The notes under the pieces: model-generated
What the model was told of the DNA's origin: nothing
What the model saw: the letters and a program-made list of their open reading frames with translations, nothing else
Database searches by the model: none
Position numbers and translations under genes: made by a program
Assembly (NCBI GenBank): GCA_037349105.1
Contig: JAYJMM010000111.1
Location: 2,766,001-2,830,000, forward strand
DNA from: Limnomonas spitsbergensis
Lineage: Eukaryota; Chlorophyta; Chlorophyceae; Chlamydomonadales
Length of the DNA stretch: 64,000 bases
Direction of reading: 5' to 3'
In this document: positions 38,201 through 43,904 of the stretch, one piece after another
Numbering within the stretch: the first letter of the stretch is position 1
Layout of the letters: the number at the start of each line of letters is the position of its first letter

Positions 38201-39817
38201 TTGCCCGGTGGAGGCGACATGATGGGCGGTGACGAGTCCTTCGCTGCCGCGAAAGCCCGGTGGGGATTATATGTCATGAGAGGGTGGTTTGATGTCGTGA
38301 ACATGTGTAGGGTTTAGGGTTAACGATGTGAACATGTGTAGGGTTTAGGGTTAACGATGTGAACATGTGTAGGGTTTAGGGTTAGGGTTTACGATGTGAA
38401 CATGTGTAGGGTTTAGGGTTAACGATGTGAACATGTGTAGGGTTTAGGGTTAACGATGTGAACATGTGTAGGGTTTAGGGTTTACGATGTGAACATGTGT
38501 AGGGTTTAGGGTTTACGATGTGAACATGTGTAGGGTTTAGGGTTAACGATGTGAACATGTGTAGGGTTTAGGGTTCAAGGTTGATATCGTGAACATGTTA
38601 TGCACAGCATCATGTTTTGTGTTCACACTTTGAGGTTCACGTTTGTCATTTTTTCACACCTGGCCTTGCTTCCCTACGTGGGAATGCTCCCCTACCTTCC
38701 TATTTTCCCACATCTAGCAATGTTACCCGATCACGTGGCAACGATCATATGGCAAAGATCACATGACAACGATCCCTACCTCACAAGCGTCCCCTTCTTC
38801 TCACTGCTCCCTTACCTCAAAATGATTGCTGACTCACTCCTGTCCCCTAACCTCCAATGATTGCTGACTCACTCCTGTCCCCTAACCTCCAATGATTGCT
38901 GACTCACTCCTGTCCCCTAACCTCCAATGATTGCTGACTCACTCCTGTCCCCTAACCTCCAATGATTGCTGACTCACTCCTGTCCCCCACCTTGCAATAA
39001 TGATTGCTGTCTCAGGGAAGGGAGGCGCGAAGAGACGTTCCGTAACAGAGCGCTACTGAAGAGGGATGACCTCACGCAACGTGTGGCGCAGGCACAGGTG
39101 AGATCACACATTGGGAGTGAGGTAATACGTTGGGAGCCAGGTCACACATTGGGAGTGAGGTAATACGTTGGGAGCCAGGTTACACATTGGGAGTGAGGTA
39201 ATACGTTGGGAGCCAGGTTACACATTGGGAGTGAGGGCGCCGTGGGAGTGAGGTCACACATGGGGAGTGAGGTCACACATTGGGAGTGAGGGTGCCGTGG
39301 GAGTGAGGTCACACCTTGGGAGTGAGGTCACTCATTGCCGTAGAGGATGTGAAGGTGTCCAAACCCTTAACCCTGAACCCTTGACCTTAATACCAAACAT
39401 TTTCAGGCCGCAGAGGATGAGAAGATGGCTAAACCCGTAACCCTCAACCCCAAACCCTCAGCCCTCAATACCAAATCCGTTTAGTCCGCAGAGGATAAGA
39501 CTGTGGCTAGCCCCTAACCTATTAACCCCAAACCCTGAACCCTCAACCCTTCACCCCAAACACGTTCATGCTGCAGAGGATGAGAAGATGGCTAGCCCCT
39601 AACCCATTAACCCCAAACCCTCAACCCTCAACCCTTCACCCCAAACACGTTCATGCTGCAGAGGATGAGAAGATGGCTAGCCCCTAACCCATTAACCCCA
39701 AACCCTCAACCCTCAACCCTTCACCCCAAACACGTTCAGGCTGCAGAGGATGAGAAGATGGCGGGCTTCAGGGCCATGCTAGCTCAGGGCCCCATCACCA
39801 TCGCCAAGAGACAGTGA
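14141..39817 (+). CDS. Gene 1: lysine-rich SCI1-like nuclear protein, nine exons (N-terminus incomplete)
   Basis: Join 14141-14267, 16003-16139, 33265-33289, 34912-35001, 36073-36130, 36779-36910, 38158-38259, 39016-39097, 39740-39817: 831 nt, 276 codons plus TGA. All introns are GT-AG and phases agree throughout (1,0,1,1,2,2,2,0). Residues 1-27 are a Lys/Asp/His-rich tract (KKSKDKKSKDKKHSKKHKK). Residues 74-88 hold DDYFLKSSEYIAWLQ, 95-125 hold FNDL...ARxMF...FVADWN...YY, 146-190 a basic helix-like stretch with PRETGREG, and the end is ITIAKRQ. From memory the DDYF...WL/F.DL/WN...YY order matches plant SCI1-type lysine-rich nuclear proteins and related fungal proteins; the family call is tentative and no biochemical role is claimed. 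The exon structure is well supported by phase agreement. The gene spans over 25.7 kb for 0.83 kb of coding sequence, and it converges with gene 2. Confidence 0.82.
14262..14612. repeat. 22-bp minisatellite seeded on the exon 1 donor (about 16 copies)
   Basis: The unit is ctggcaggtagctggaggat-type, period 22 (for example 14401, 14423, 14445). Each unit reproduces the last bases of exon 1 together with the donor (ttggcag/gtagctggagg becomes ctggcag/gtagctggagg), so the array is an expansion of the exon-intron boundary. Every copy therefore carries a decoy AG/GTAGCT donor. Confidence 0.9.
14613..15395. repeat. Intron 1 middle: degenerate gtagctgaaat-type repeats
   Basis: Loose copies of gtggctgaaatgtagctg recur from about 14740 to 15330, interleaved with four or five copies of a gcaggaggtggg-containing segment (about 14853, 14953, 15049 inverted, 15095). 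A strong hairpin at 15044-15113 is listed separately. No exon is recognised in this stretch. Confidence 0.7.
15044..15113. other. 33-bp-arm hairpin in intron 1
   Basis: Left arm 15044-15076 and right arm 15081-15113 are inverted copies around the loop atag. The outer 24 bp match perfectly. The two mismatches farther in are T opposite G, which would stay paired as G-U in a plus-strand transcript. There is no T-run, so it is not a simple terminator. Confidence 0.85.
15396..16002 (+). repeat. About five decayed copies of the exon 2 acceptor end
   Basis: Segments near 15405, 15530, 15660, 15760 and 15860 resemble the true exon 2 start: a ctctcttcc-like pyrimidine tract, taggcag, ctccc-rich coding sequence, atcga, and ccaagagcagcg. 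The spacing is irregular, about 100-130 bp. Only the last copy, at 16003, continues into the conserved DDYF-coding part and a GTAAG donor. The others are partial and interrupted by stops, so they are acceptor decoys. Confidence 0.8.
16003..16139 (+). CDS. Gene 1 exon 2 (DDYF...WLQ)
   Basis: Acceptor ctttcgttttag, 137 nt, phase 1 in and phase 0 out, donor cag/GTAAGA. It encodes residues 43-88: a Pro-rich linker, then IAADDYFLKSSEYIAWLQ, the best conserved part of the protein. Confidence 0.85.
16141..16357. mobile_element. Tourist-like MITE (211 bp) inserted at the exon 2 donor
   Basis: The element spans 16144-16354 and is bounded by a TAA duplication (16141-16143 and 16355-16357). Its ends are inverted: gagcggattcacacct on the left and, read in reverse complement, gagccaattcacacct on the right (two differences in 16), with looser inverted similarity farther in. 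A 3-bp TAA duplication is what the PIF/Harbinger (Tourist) group produces. There is no coding capacity. The left duplication is bases 2-4 of the intron, so the donor GTAAG is part host and part element. Confidence 0.75.
16358..16483. other. Short unique intron 2 segment
   Basis: Unique AT-rich sequence between the MITE and the start of the 36-bp array. No feature is recognised. Confidence 0.5.
16484..32423. repeat. Intronic 36-bp satellite array, about 440 copies
   Basis: The unit comprises ccttggtttcagagtcg, then g-or-t, tgcggtagaagaaac, then a-or-t, atc. Three positions vary most: g/t in gtcg(g/t)tgcgg, a/t in aaac(a/t)atc, and c/g in atc(c/g)ttgg. Higher-order copies are plain: the block with the 1-bp deletion gcggggaag recurs at 17342 and 18493 (32 units apart), and tcctttgtttc recurs at 19801 and 26821 (195 units apart). 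Nearly the whole span is open in several frames because 36 is divisible by 3 and the unit has no stop. The array lies wholly within intron 2 of gene 1, between exon 2 and the 25-nt exon 3. Confidence 0.97.
32480..32563. repeat. Inverted repeat with 26-bp arms
   Basis: Arms 32480-32505 and 32538-32563 (atgctttcactcgaaattat and onward) match with one mismatch around a 32-nt loop. It could be a small foldback element. No clear target-site duplication is seen. Confidence 0.75.
32941..32980. repeat. Interstitial plant-type telomere repeats
   Basis: Four to five copies of CCCTAAA inside intron 2. Similar heptamers recur in introns 7 and 8 of gene 1 and upstream of exon 3 of gene 2, so this is an interstitial tract and not a chromosome end. 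Confidence 0.85.
33035..33232. repeat. Degenerate ggtgtgacac minisatellite (about 9 copies)
   Basis: Imperfect repeats built on aataggtgtgacac with gaccaaa-type spacers, spaced 20-24 bp. Intronic and without coding potential. Confidence 0.75.
33265..33289 (+). CDS. Gene 1 exon 3 (25-nt micro-exon)
   Basis: Acceptor cctgtggttgcag and donor GTGAGG. The 25 nt give EYKQILFN plus the first base of Asp97. It enters in phase 0 after WLQ and leaves in phase 1 before exon 4, joining WLQ-EYKQILFND-LTTEKAR without a break. The protein pattern (WL, then a short charged stretch, then F-x-D-L) supports inclusion of this exon. Confidence 0.8.
33290..33560. other. Start of intron 3 with ctggttgaga repeats
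   Basis: Three or four partial copies of ctggttgagatgctagg with tcatgcaat occur from about 33318 to 33450. The rest is unique and no exon is seen. Confidence 0.6.
33561..34775. repeat. 19-bp minisatellite in intron 3 (about 64 copies)
   Basis: The unit is cagggtttacagggcaggc, with frequent ggacaggc and ggacatgc variants. The gggttta core is the plant telomere heptamer in permuted form. The sequence differs from the 19-bp array at the left edge of the window. Short open frames across it are repeat shadows. Confidence 0.95.
34912..35001 (+). CDS. Gene 1 exon 4 (LTTEKAREMF...WN...YYK)
   Basis: Acceptor after cggatcgatag, donor GTGAGG, 90 nt, phase 1 in and out. It encodes residues 97-127 with the F-x-D-L, AR-x-MF, FVADWN and YY positions expected of the family. 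A second, decayed copy lies at 35162-35250. Confidence 0.85.
35002..36072. repeat. Intron 4: ccacctcaa repeats, exon relic, triplicated acceptor
   Basis: Runs of ccacctcaa (9 bp) occupy about 35017-35180, 35579-35640 and 35825-36015. Between them lie the exon 4 relic and two dispersed segments shared with other parts of the window (35318-35395 with 45936-46003; 35430-35530 with 43418-43520). The sequence just before exon 5 (cccctgccaagcgcaccacc and accaatggggctttcag) occurs three times, near 35775-35819, 35896-35946 and 36026-36065. Confidence 0.8.
35162..35250 (+). pseudogene. Relic duplicate of gene 1 exon 4
   Basis: An AG-preceded segment reads TTEEARQMFADGCVADW and then KSERLAIHYY, closely matching exon 4 (TTEKAREMFADGFVADW, NSGRLAIKYY). 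The aaag/GTGAGG donor of exon 4 is replaced by tttataatt, so it cannot splice on in the same way. It stays open to a TAG at 35305-35307 and could act as an alternative terminal exon. The simpler reading is a decayed tandem exon duplication. Confidence 0.8.
36073..36130 (+). CDS. Gene 1 exon 5
   Basis: 58 nt after ggagcag, donor GTGAGC, phase 1 in and phase 2 out. It encodes VVGAQPRGMSAFLSDKQD. An AG seven bases upstream (36065) is also possible, but using it would put exon 6 in a frame with an immediate stop, so 36073 is chosen. Confidence 0.75.
36131..36778. repeat. Intron 5: two copies of exon 5, plus short repeats
   Basis: Exon 5 with its donor is copied at 36198-36250 (cccagaggcatgtcggcttt and onward, then ggtgagc) and, more decayed, at 36312-36352. 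Between them are cagctacaattcag repeats. Farther on, gcagtcgttggaggatgaag and gcagctgttggaggatgaag begin two copies of a segment of about 60 bp (36428-36530). The intron closes with cctgaaac/cctgaatc units (36711-36774). Confidence 0.8.
36779..36910 (+). CDS. Gene 1 exon 6 (basic, PRETGREG)
   Basis: Acceptor cctggcag, donor GTGGGT, 132 nt, phase 2 in and out. It encodes residues 146-190, highly charged, with ERLEEMVPRETGREG and NKMARR. Similar P-K/R-x-T-G-R-E-A runs are known from splicing-associated basic proteins, which fits a nuclear role but does not prove one. Confidence 0.85.
36911..38157. repeat. Intron 6: seven exon 6 donor-end copies, G-rich spacers, 21-bp repeat, exon 7 acceptor copies
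   Basis: Copies of the end of exon 6 plus donor (ggcaaacaagatggcaagaa, then ggtg) occur near 36991, 37078, 37181, 37321, 37431, 37571 and 37731, separated by G-rich tracts including 18 consecutive G at 37289-37306. A 21-bp repeat (atgaatcgtgatgcctttctc) runs 37838-37955. Two copies of the exon 7 start, each with its acceptor, lie at 37966-38010 and 38059-38105, about 93 bp apart and ahead of the real one. Confidence 0.85.
38158..38259 (+). CDS. Gene 1 exon 7
   Basis: Acceptor ctactccattccag, donor GTGGGG, 102 nt, phase 2 in and out. It encodes DEAKARDASPDRAFL and then a Gly-rich GGGDMMGGDESFAAAKA. The preceding pseudo-copies diverge after gtcccga. Confidence 0.82.
38260..39015. repeat. Intron 7: 31-bp telomere-like array and 35-bp array
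   Basis: From 38295 to 38580 a 31-bp unit (gatgtgaacatgtgtagg with gtttagggttaac) repeats about nine times and carries TTTAGGG motifs. From 38821 to about 38990 a 35-bp unit (aatgattgctgactcactcc with tgtcccctaacctcc) repeats five times. The last unit grades into the exon 8 acceptor (aatgattgctgtctcag), suggesting the array grew from that acceptor. Confidence 0.85.
39016..39097 (+). CDS. Gene 1 exon 8
   Basis: Acceptor gattgctgtctcag, donor GTGAGA, 82 nt, phase 2 in and phase 0 out. It encodes the charged, helix-prone EGRREETFRNRALLKRDD followed by LTQRVAQAQ. Confidence 0.82.
39098..39739. repeat. Intron 8: donor-derived repeats, then exon 9 acceptor copies
   Basis: After the donor, gtgaggtcacacattgggag-type units, close to the first bases of the intron, repeat from 39098 to about 39340. 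Then the start of exon 9 (gccgcagaggatgagaagat) recurs near 39338, 39406, 39485, 39567 and 39651. The last copies are 84 bp apart and are separated by telomere-like aaccctcaaccct spacers. Confidence 0.85.
39740..39817 (+). CDS. Gene 1 exon 9 (terminal)
   Basis: Acceptor acacgttcag, 78 nt to TGA at 39815-39817. It encodes AAEDEKMAGFRAMLAQ followed by GPITIAKRQ-stop, a hydrophobic-basic C-terminus. Only this last copy continues past EDEKMA; the upstream partial copies run into stops in spacer sequence. Confidence 0.82.
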   Translation, partial: AAEDEKMAGFRAMLAQGPITIAKRQ

Positions 39818-42660
39818 GGATCTTGGAGAACCAGCTGATGCCCATATGTTTCGAACAGTGCATACCCGCTAGGCCCTGGTGACCGCTCGGCCGCGTAGGG
39901 CTGGTAGGGAATGACTGGGCTCATTTCCAGCTACCATGCACATCCTGGGCCATGGTGCAGCCATGCCATCCTCCTATGTTTAGAATGGTGCATACCCACT
40001 GGGCCCTGCGGAACGCTCGACCACGAGGGTTCCATCCTCCTATGTGAGGGGGGCAGGAACATGGAACCCGGCGTTCTAAGCGGGGGGAGAGAGAATATTG
40101 TGTTGCGGATTCGATCCCTCATCCTCTGGGTATGGATGACACCAGCGTTATACCACTGGACCGTTTCCCCCCCCGATACCTATATGCGTTGGCCACATGT
40201 TCCTAACGAGTGCGGGCTTGGGGGCCTATACTTTTGGCTGAGGGCCCCATCACCATCGCGAAGAGACAATGAGGGATCCCAGGACTGGCAGATGCTCAAA
40301 GGTCAATGACATTACACCTCTGGGGCCAGCTTAAAAAGGCTCGGCCGCGCGGGCACCCCACTGTCCTGTTGGAAGAAAAGTAACTTCAGGTAAGAGGGCA
40401 AGAAGGAGAAGAACACTACGGAGAAATAAATACCAGATGCTCATAGGTGTTGGTCACTTGTTCCTCTACAATGCAGGCTTTTGGGGCCTCAAAATTGCGG
40501 GCTTGTGGGCGTCTACTTTTATTTGGATCAGGGCCCCGTCACCATCGCTAAGAGACAGTGGGGTACCTGTGAGGACCAGCTGGTGCTCATATGTCAATAA
40601 CGTTACACCTCCGGGCCCGCTCAAAGCTCGGCTGCGTGGCCGCCCAGCTGTTAAGAAGGGAGAAACGAAGAAACTTGAAGGAAGAGGGGGGGGGGGAAGG
40701 AACAAAAGGAGAGGCCGGGACGACAGAGAAGACCAAGTCAGACACCTGAGTTCCACTAGAGACTACCCCTCAACAAAGCCTCTGAGAAACGAAGTCCTCA
40801 AAAGCAAGCGTATCCCACCCCTGATGCTCATATGTGTTTCGTCACTTAATCCTCAACAATGCGGGTTTGGGGGGCCTTCACTTTTGGCTCAGTGCTGTAT
40901 CAGTGCGTATTGCTAAGACGTTATGGGATCCTCAAGAGCCAGCTGATGCCCACATGGCAATGACGTTACACCTCTGGGCCCTGCTCAAAAATGCTCGGCT
41001 GCGTGGGCGCCTAACTTATAGGAGGAAAAAATAGGGAAATAGCCAGCTGATGCCCACATATGTTGGTCACATATTCCTCAACCCTTCCCCCACGCGGCCG
41101 AGCCTTTTTTGGCAGGGCCCAGAGGTGTTATGTCATTGACATATTCCTCAACGCTTAGGATTTGGGGCCGAGGGGGAGGCAGGAAAACAAAAAAGCAGGG
41201 ACCCCATCCCCATAATTCTCCAAAACTTATCTGTTTGACATGGGAGTTGCACCTAAGGACTTTTAAGAGGGTATCTCGGCTTCAAGAAAAAAGCAACCGC
41301 TTTTTTAGGGACTTGGACCCCCCCCTCCTACTTTGACATGCGTTGACCGGGTACTTAACGTTGACCGTTGACCATGCATAGAGGGTCGTTGGAAAGCCCT
41401 GGCCCTACCCTATCCAGTGAGATCTTCATATCATGAAGTTTTCTGAAGGCTGAGATGTTTTTCGCAAAACAAGCTTCTGAGAAATCTACGAAATCCCCAT
41501 TGTTTGGCTCTTTGTACCACAGTCGCCGTTGGGCCAAAAAGCATTTTAAGGCCAGACATGGAAAGCTCTCGCCAAGCTCTATACTTTTCGAGAATGGGGT
41601 ATTTTTAGTTGTTTTATGCCCCCCCCTCGCTTGGGGCCTTTACTTTTGGCTCAGTGATCTATCACCATAGCTTATAGCCGGTGAGGGATCCTCGAGAGCC
41701 AGCTGATGCCCACGAGCTGGTCACATGTTCTTCAACGGTAAACTATTCAGTCAGCCAGACTCCGCATGTCAGCAAGGTGGGTTCATTACGAACAATGTAC
41801 GTTACTTTCCATTCTTGTGCCTTCTCCCTTGACTTTCCTAGCTGTTTAAATGTTTGCCGACGTGGCCGAGCTTTATGTGAGCAGGGCCCAGAGGTGTAAC
41901 GTCATCCTCAAGTTCCTCATGTTCTTTTCTTCCAAGGGGACAGTTGGGCGCCCACGCGGCCGAGCCTTTTTAGCAGGGCCCAGAGGTGTTATGTCATTGA
42001 CATGTTCCTCACCGCTTAGGACTTGGGGGCCTATAGTTTTGACTCAGCACTCTATCACTGAGGGAATCTCGAGGACCAACATGTGAACACCAGCTGGTTC
42101 TCAAGGAATCTAATGGTAGGGATCCATCATGTGGATGTGTCAATGATGTTACACCTCAGGGTGAACTTGCTATCCTTTCTTTCCTCTTGTGCCTTCTCCC
42201 CTGACTTCACAGGTTGCTTTTGTTTGCTTTCTTCTGTCCTGTGTTGTTTCCATCTTTCCTCCCATCTCTTTATAGTTAGGCGCCCTTGCGGCCGAGCCTT
42301 TTAAGAAGCGCCCAGAGGTGTAACGCCATTGATTCGTTTTGCTGACGTGGCCGGGGCTTCATTTGAATCATTTCAGCATGGACCAGAGGTGTAACGTCAT
42401 TAACCTATGTGCCCTGCTTCGGAGCCAGTGATCAAGCACACGTGGATGCGTGCTTGATCACTTGCTCGACATTGCGGTCCTGATTGGCCCAAGGTCCCGT
42501 AACCATTGCCAATGACCCTGGAGGTCACTGACATAACACCTCCAGGCCATGCCCAAATGGCTTAGGCGGATGTGCGCCTAATTAATCCGATCGCGGAGAA
42601 AAATCAGCTGATGGGAGTGTGGGCTCGCCAGGGCCCAGAGGTCAATAACGTAACATCTCC
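39818..42660. repeat. Intergenic repeats derived from the gene 1 3' end, in both orientations
   Basis: Decayed copies of the last codons plus downstream sequence (gggccccatcaccatcgc, then aagagacaatgagg, then agctgatgcccatatg) recur near 40243, 40532, 40890, 41645 and 42040. A second module (caatgacgttacacctctgg, gccctgctcaaa, gctcggccgcgtgggcgcc) appears forward near 40303, 40595 and 40960 and inverted near 41093, 41870, 41950 and 42290. The stretch 41345-41600 is unique. No intact gene is recognised. Confidence 0.75.
42427..42462. repeat. 13-bp perfect inverted repeat
   Basis: agtgatcaagcac at 42427-42439 faces gtgcttgatcact at 42450-42462 around a 10-nt loop. It lies between the convergent genes. 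There is no T-run, so its role is unknown. Confidence 0.8.
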
Positions 42661-43417
42661 GTATGGGCCATTGGACATACATACAACACAAGATGAAAGC
42701 ATACCGGTATCCGCGATTTGCAGTTATAGTCACATTGCGACAAATTCAACGGAAAACATGAAATTGTGCCATCAAGCCACTGCGGAGGGAATGGACACTG
42801 GATGAGTTGGTCAGACCGCCCCCCAAAGTCTGCTAGGAAGATACCAGCGGTGGACGAGTCAGTCAGACCGCCCCAAAATGTCTGCTAGGAAGATACCAGC
42901 GGTGGACGAGTCAGTCAGACCGCCCAAAAATGTCTGCAAGGAAAAGGAAATTCCCTTGGAAGGGGTGTGGCAGCGAGGTGGGAATCCCCTGGGCACTAAG
43001 CAGGGGTGGGAGAGGGGTGGGAATCCCTTGGGCACTAGGAAAGGGTGTGAGAGAGGAAAGCCCCTGCTTAGGGAATATGCCTAGGCAACGGTTAGAGGGA
43101 GGCAATCCCATGTATGCATTTGAATGTGGATACATTTACTCCACATTAAGTCAATGAGCCGTTGTCTGCACGTGCTCCCATCTTCTTCATGGTAAGAGAA
43201 AAGCAAATAAACCCAAAGAACAAGAGGTACGCAAGCTGTACACAGGCGGTACACAAGAGGTACACCAGCGGGGTGCACACAAGGTACACAAGGATATATC
43301 CATATATCCTCCCCGGAATTTCAAAAGGTCTGGCTAGGTCTGCAACAACAGATGTGATCCCCTCCAGCTTCTGACACTCATCATGCCTCGGTCCCTTCGG
43401 CGGCGTCTACGCGGTAA
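42661..43417. repeat. Intergenic stretch with 52-bp and shorter repeats
   Basis: A 52-bp unit (gtctgctaggaagatacc and agcggtggacgagtcag) occurs about 2.3 times from 42828 to 42940. A unit of about 45 bp containing ggtgggaatcccctgggcac repeats two or three times at 42975-43075. Short gtacacaag repeats occur near 43225-43295. No gene is recognised. Confidence 0.7.
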
Positions 43418-43520
43418 CGGCGCGGATGTGGCTTCGGCCCAGGCTGCGCTCTTTCTTTCACGCCCCACTCTCACGCCCCCCATGGGGCGCAGCCTTCTTT
43501 CTTCCTTTCTTTCCTGAGTC
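43418..43520. repeat. Dispersed repeat, copy 2
   Basis: Shares acggcgcggatgtggcttcg, gcccaggc, ctctcacgcc and the following ggggcg-agc with 35430-35530 in intron 4 of gene 1. Length about 100 bp, with scattered differences. Confidence 0.7.
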
Positions 43521-43748
43521 GTCTTCCTCCCCCAAAGATCCTTCAGCTTCATCCTCCTCCCCAAAGTCCCTTCTGCGTCGTCCTAATCCTGCAAAAAGGG
43601 ATTGGATCATGTCCGGCTTGCGAAACTCAAGCCTCTGCGCCTTCTGCGTCGTCTTCTTCCTACAATATCCTGTCCGGCTTGTGACACCCGTGCATCACTG
43701 CCTCCTGCATCGTTCTCCTCCTATAATATCTCCTCCGGCTTGTGACAA
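43521..43748 (-). repeat. Tandem copies of the gene 2 3' end
   Basis: About three 62-bp units (ccggcttgtgacaatcatgc, then gccttctgcgtcgtcttc) begin near 43612, 43674 and 43735. They reproduce, on the minus strand, the last codons (EEDDAEGA) and stop of gene 2 plus the adjacent downstream sequence. This is the same behaviour as at the 3' end of gene 1. Confidence 0.8.
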
Positions 43749-43904
43749 TCATGCATCAGCGCCTTCTGCGTCGTCTTCCTCCATCTTCGCTGCGTCGAAC
43801 GCCAAGTCGTCTTCTTTATGCTGCTGCTTAGCGGCGACCTTGGCGGCCTTGTCTCGGGCGTTCTTATCCTTGGAAGCGAGGGCGGGCGGCAACGCACCCT
43901 TGAG
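43749..43904 (-). CDS. Gene 2 exon 4 (terminal)
   Basis: Acceptor gtgtccccccgcag on the minus strand, 156 nt including TGA, phase 0. It encodes [21 protein letters not shown] followed by a Gln/His stretch and the acidic tail. Confidence 0.85.
   Translation of the reverse strand, partial: LKGALPPALASKDKNARDKAAKVAAKQQHKEDDLAFDAAKMEEDDAEGADA

Noticed and set aside
36982..38304. 440-codon minus-strand Pro/His-rich frame opposite gene 1 intron 6
   Set aside because: It is the complement of G-rich intron spacers and exon 6/7 copies; composition, not coding, keeps it open.
40088..40170. tRNA gene on the minus strand
   Set aside because: A-box-like ggtccagtgg and B-box-like ggatcgaatcc are present at plausible spacing, but the D, anticodon and T stems do not pair properly. 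At most a tRNA-derived relic; tRNAscan-SE would decide.
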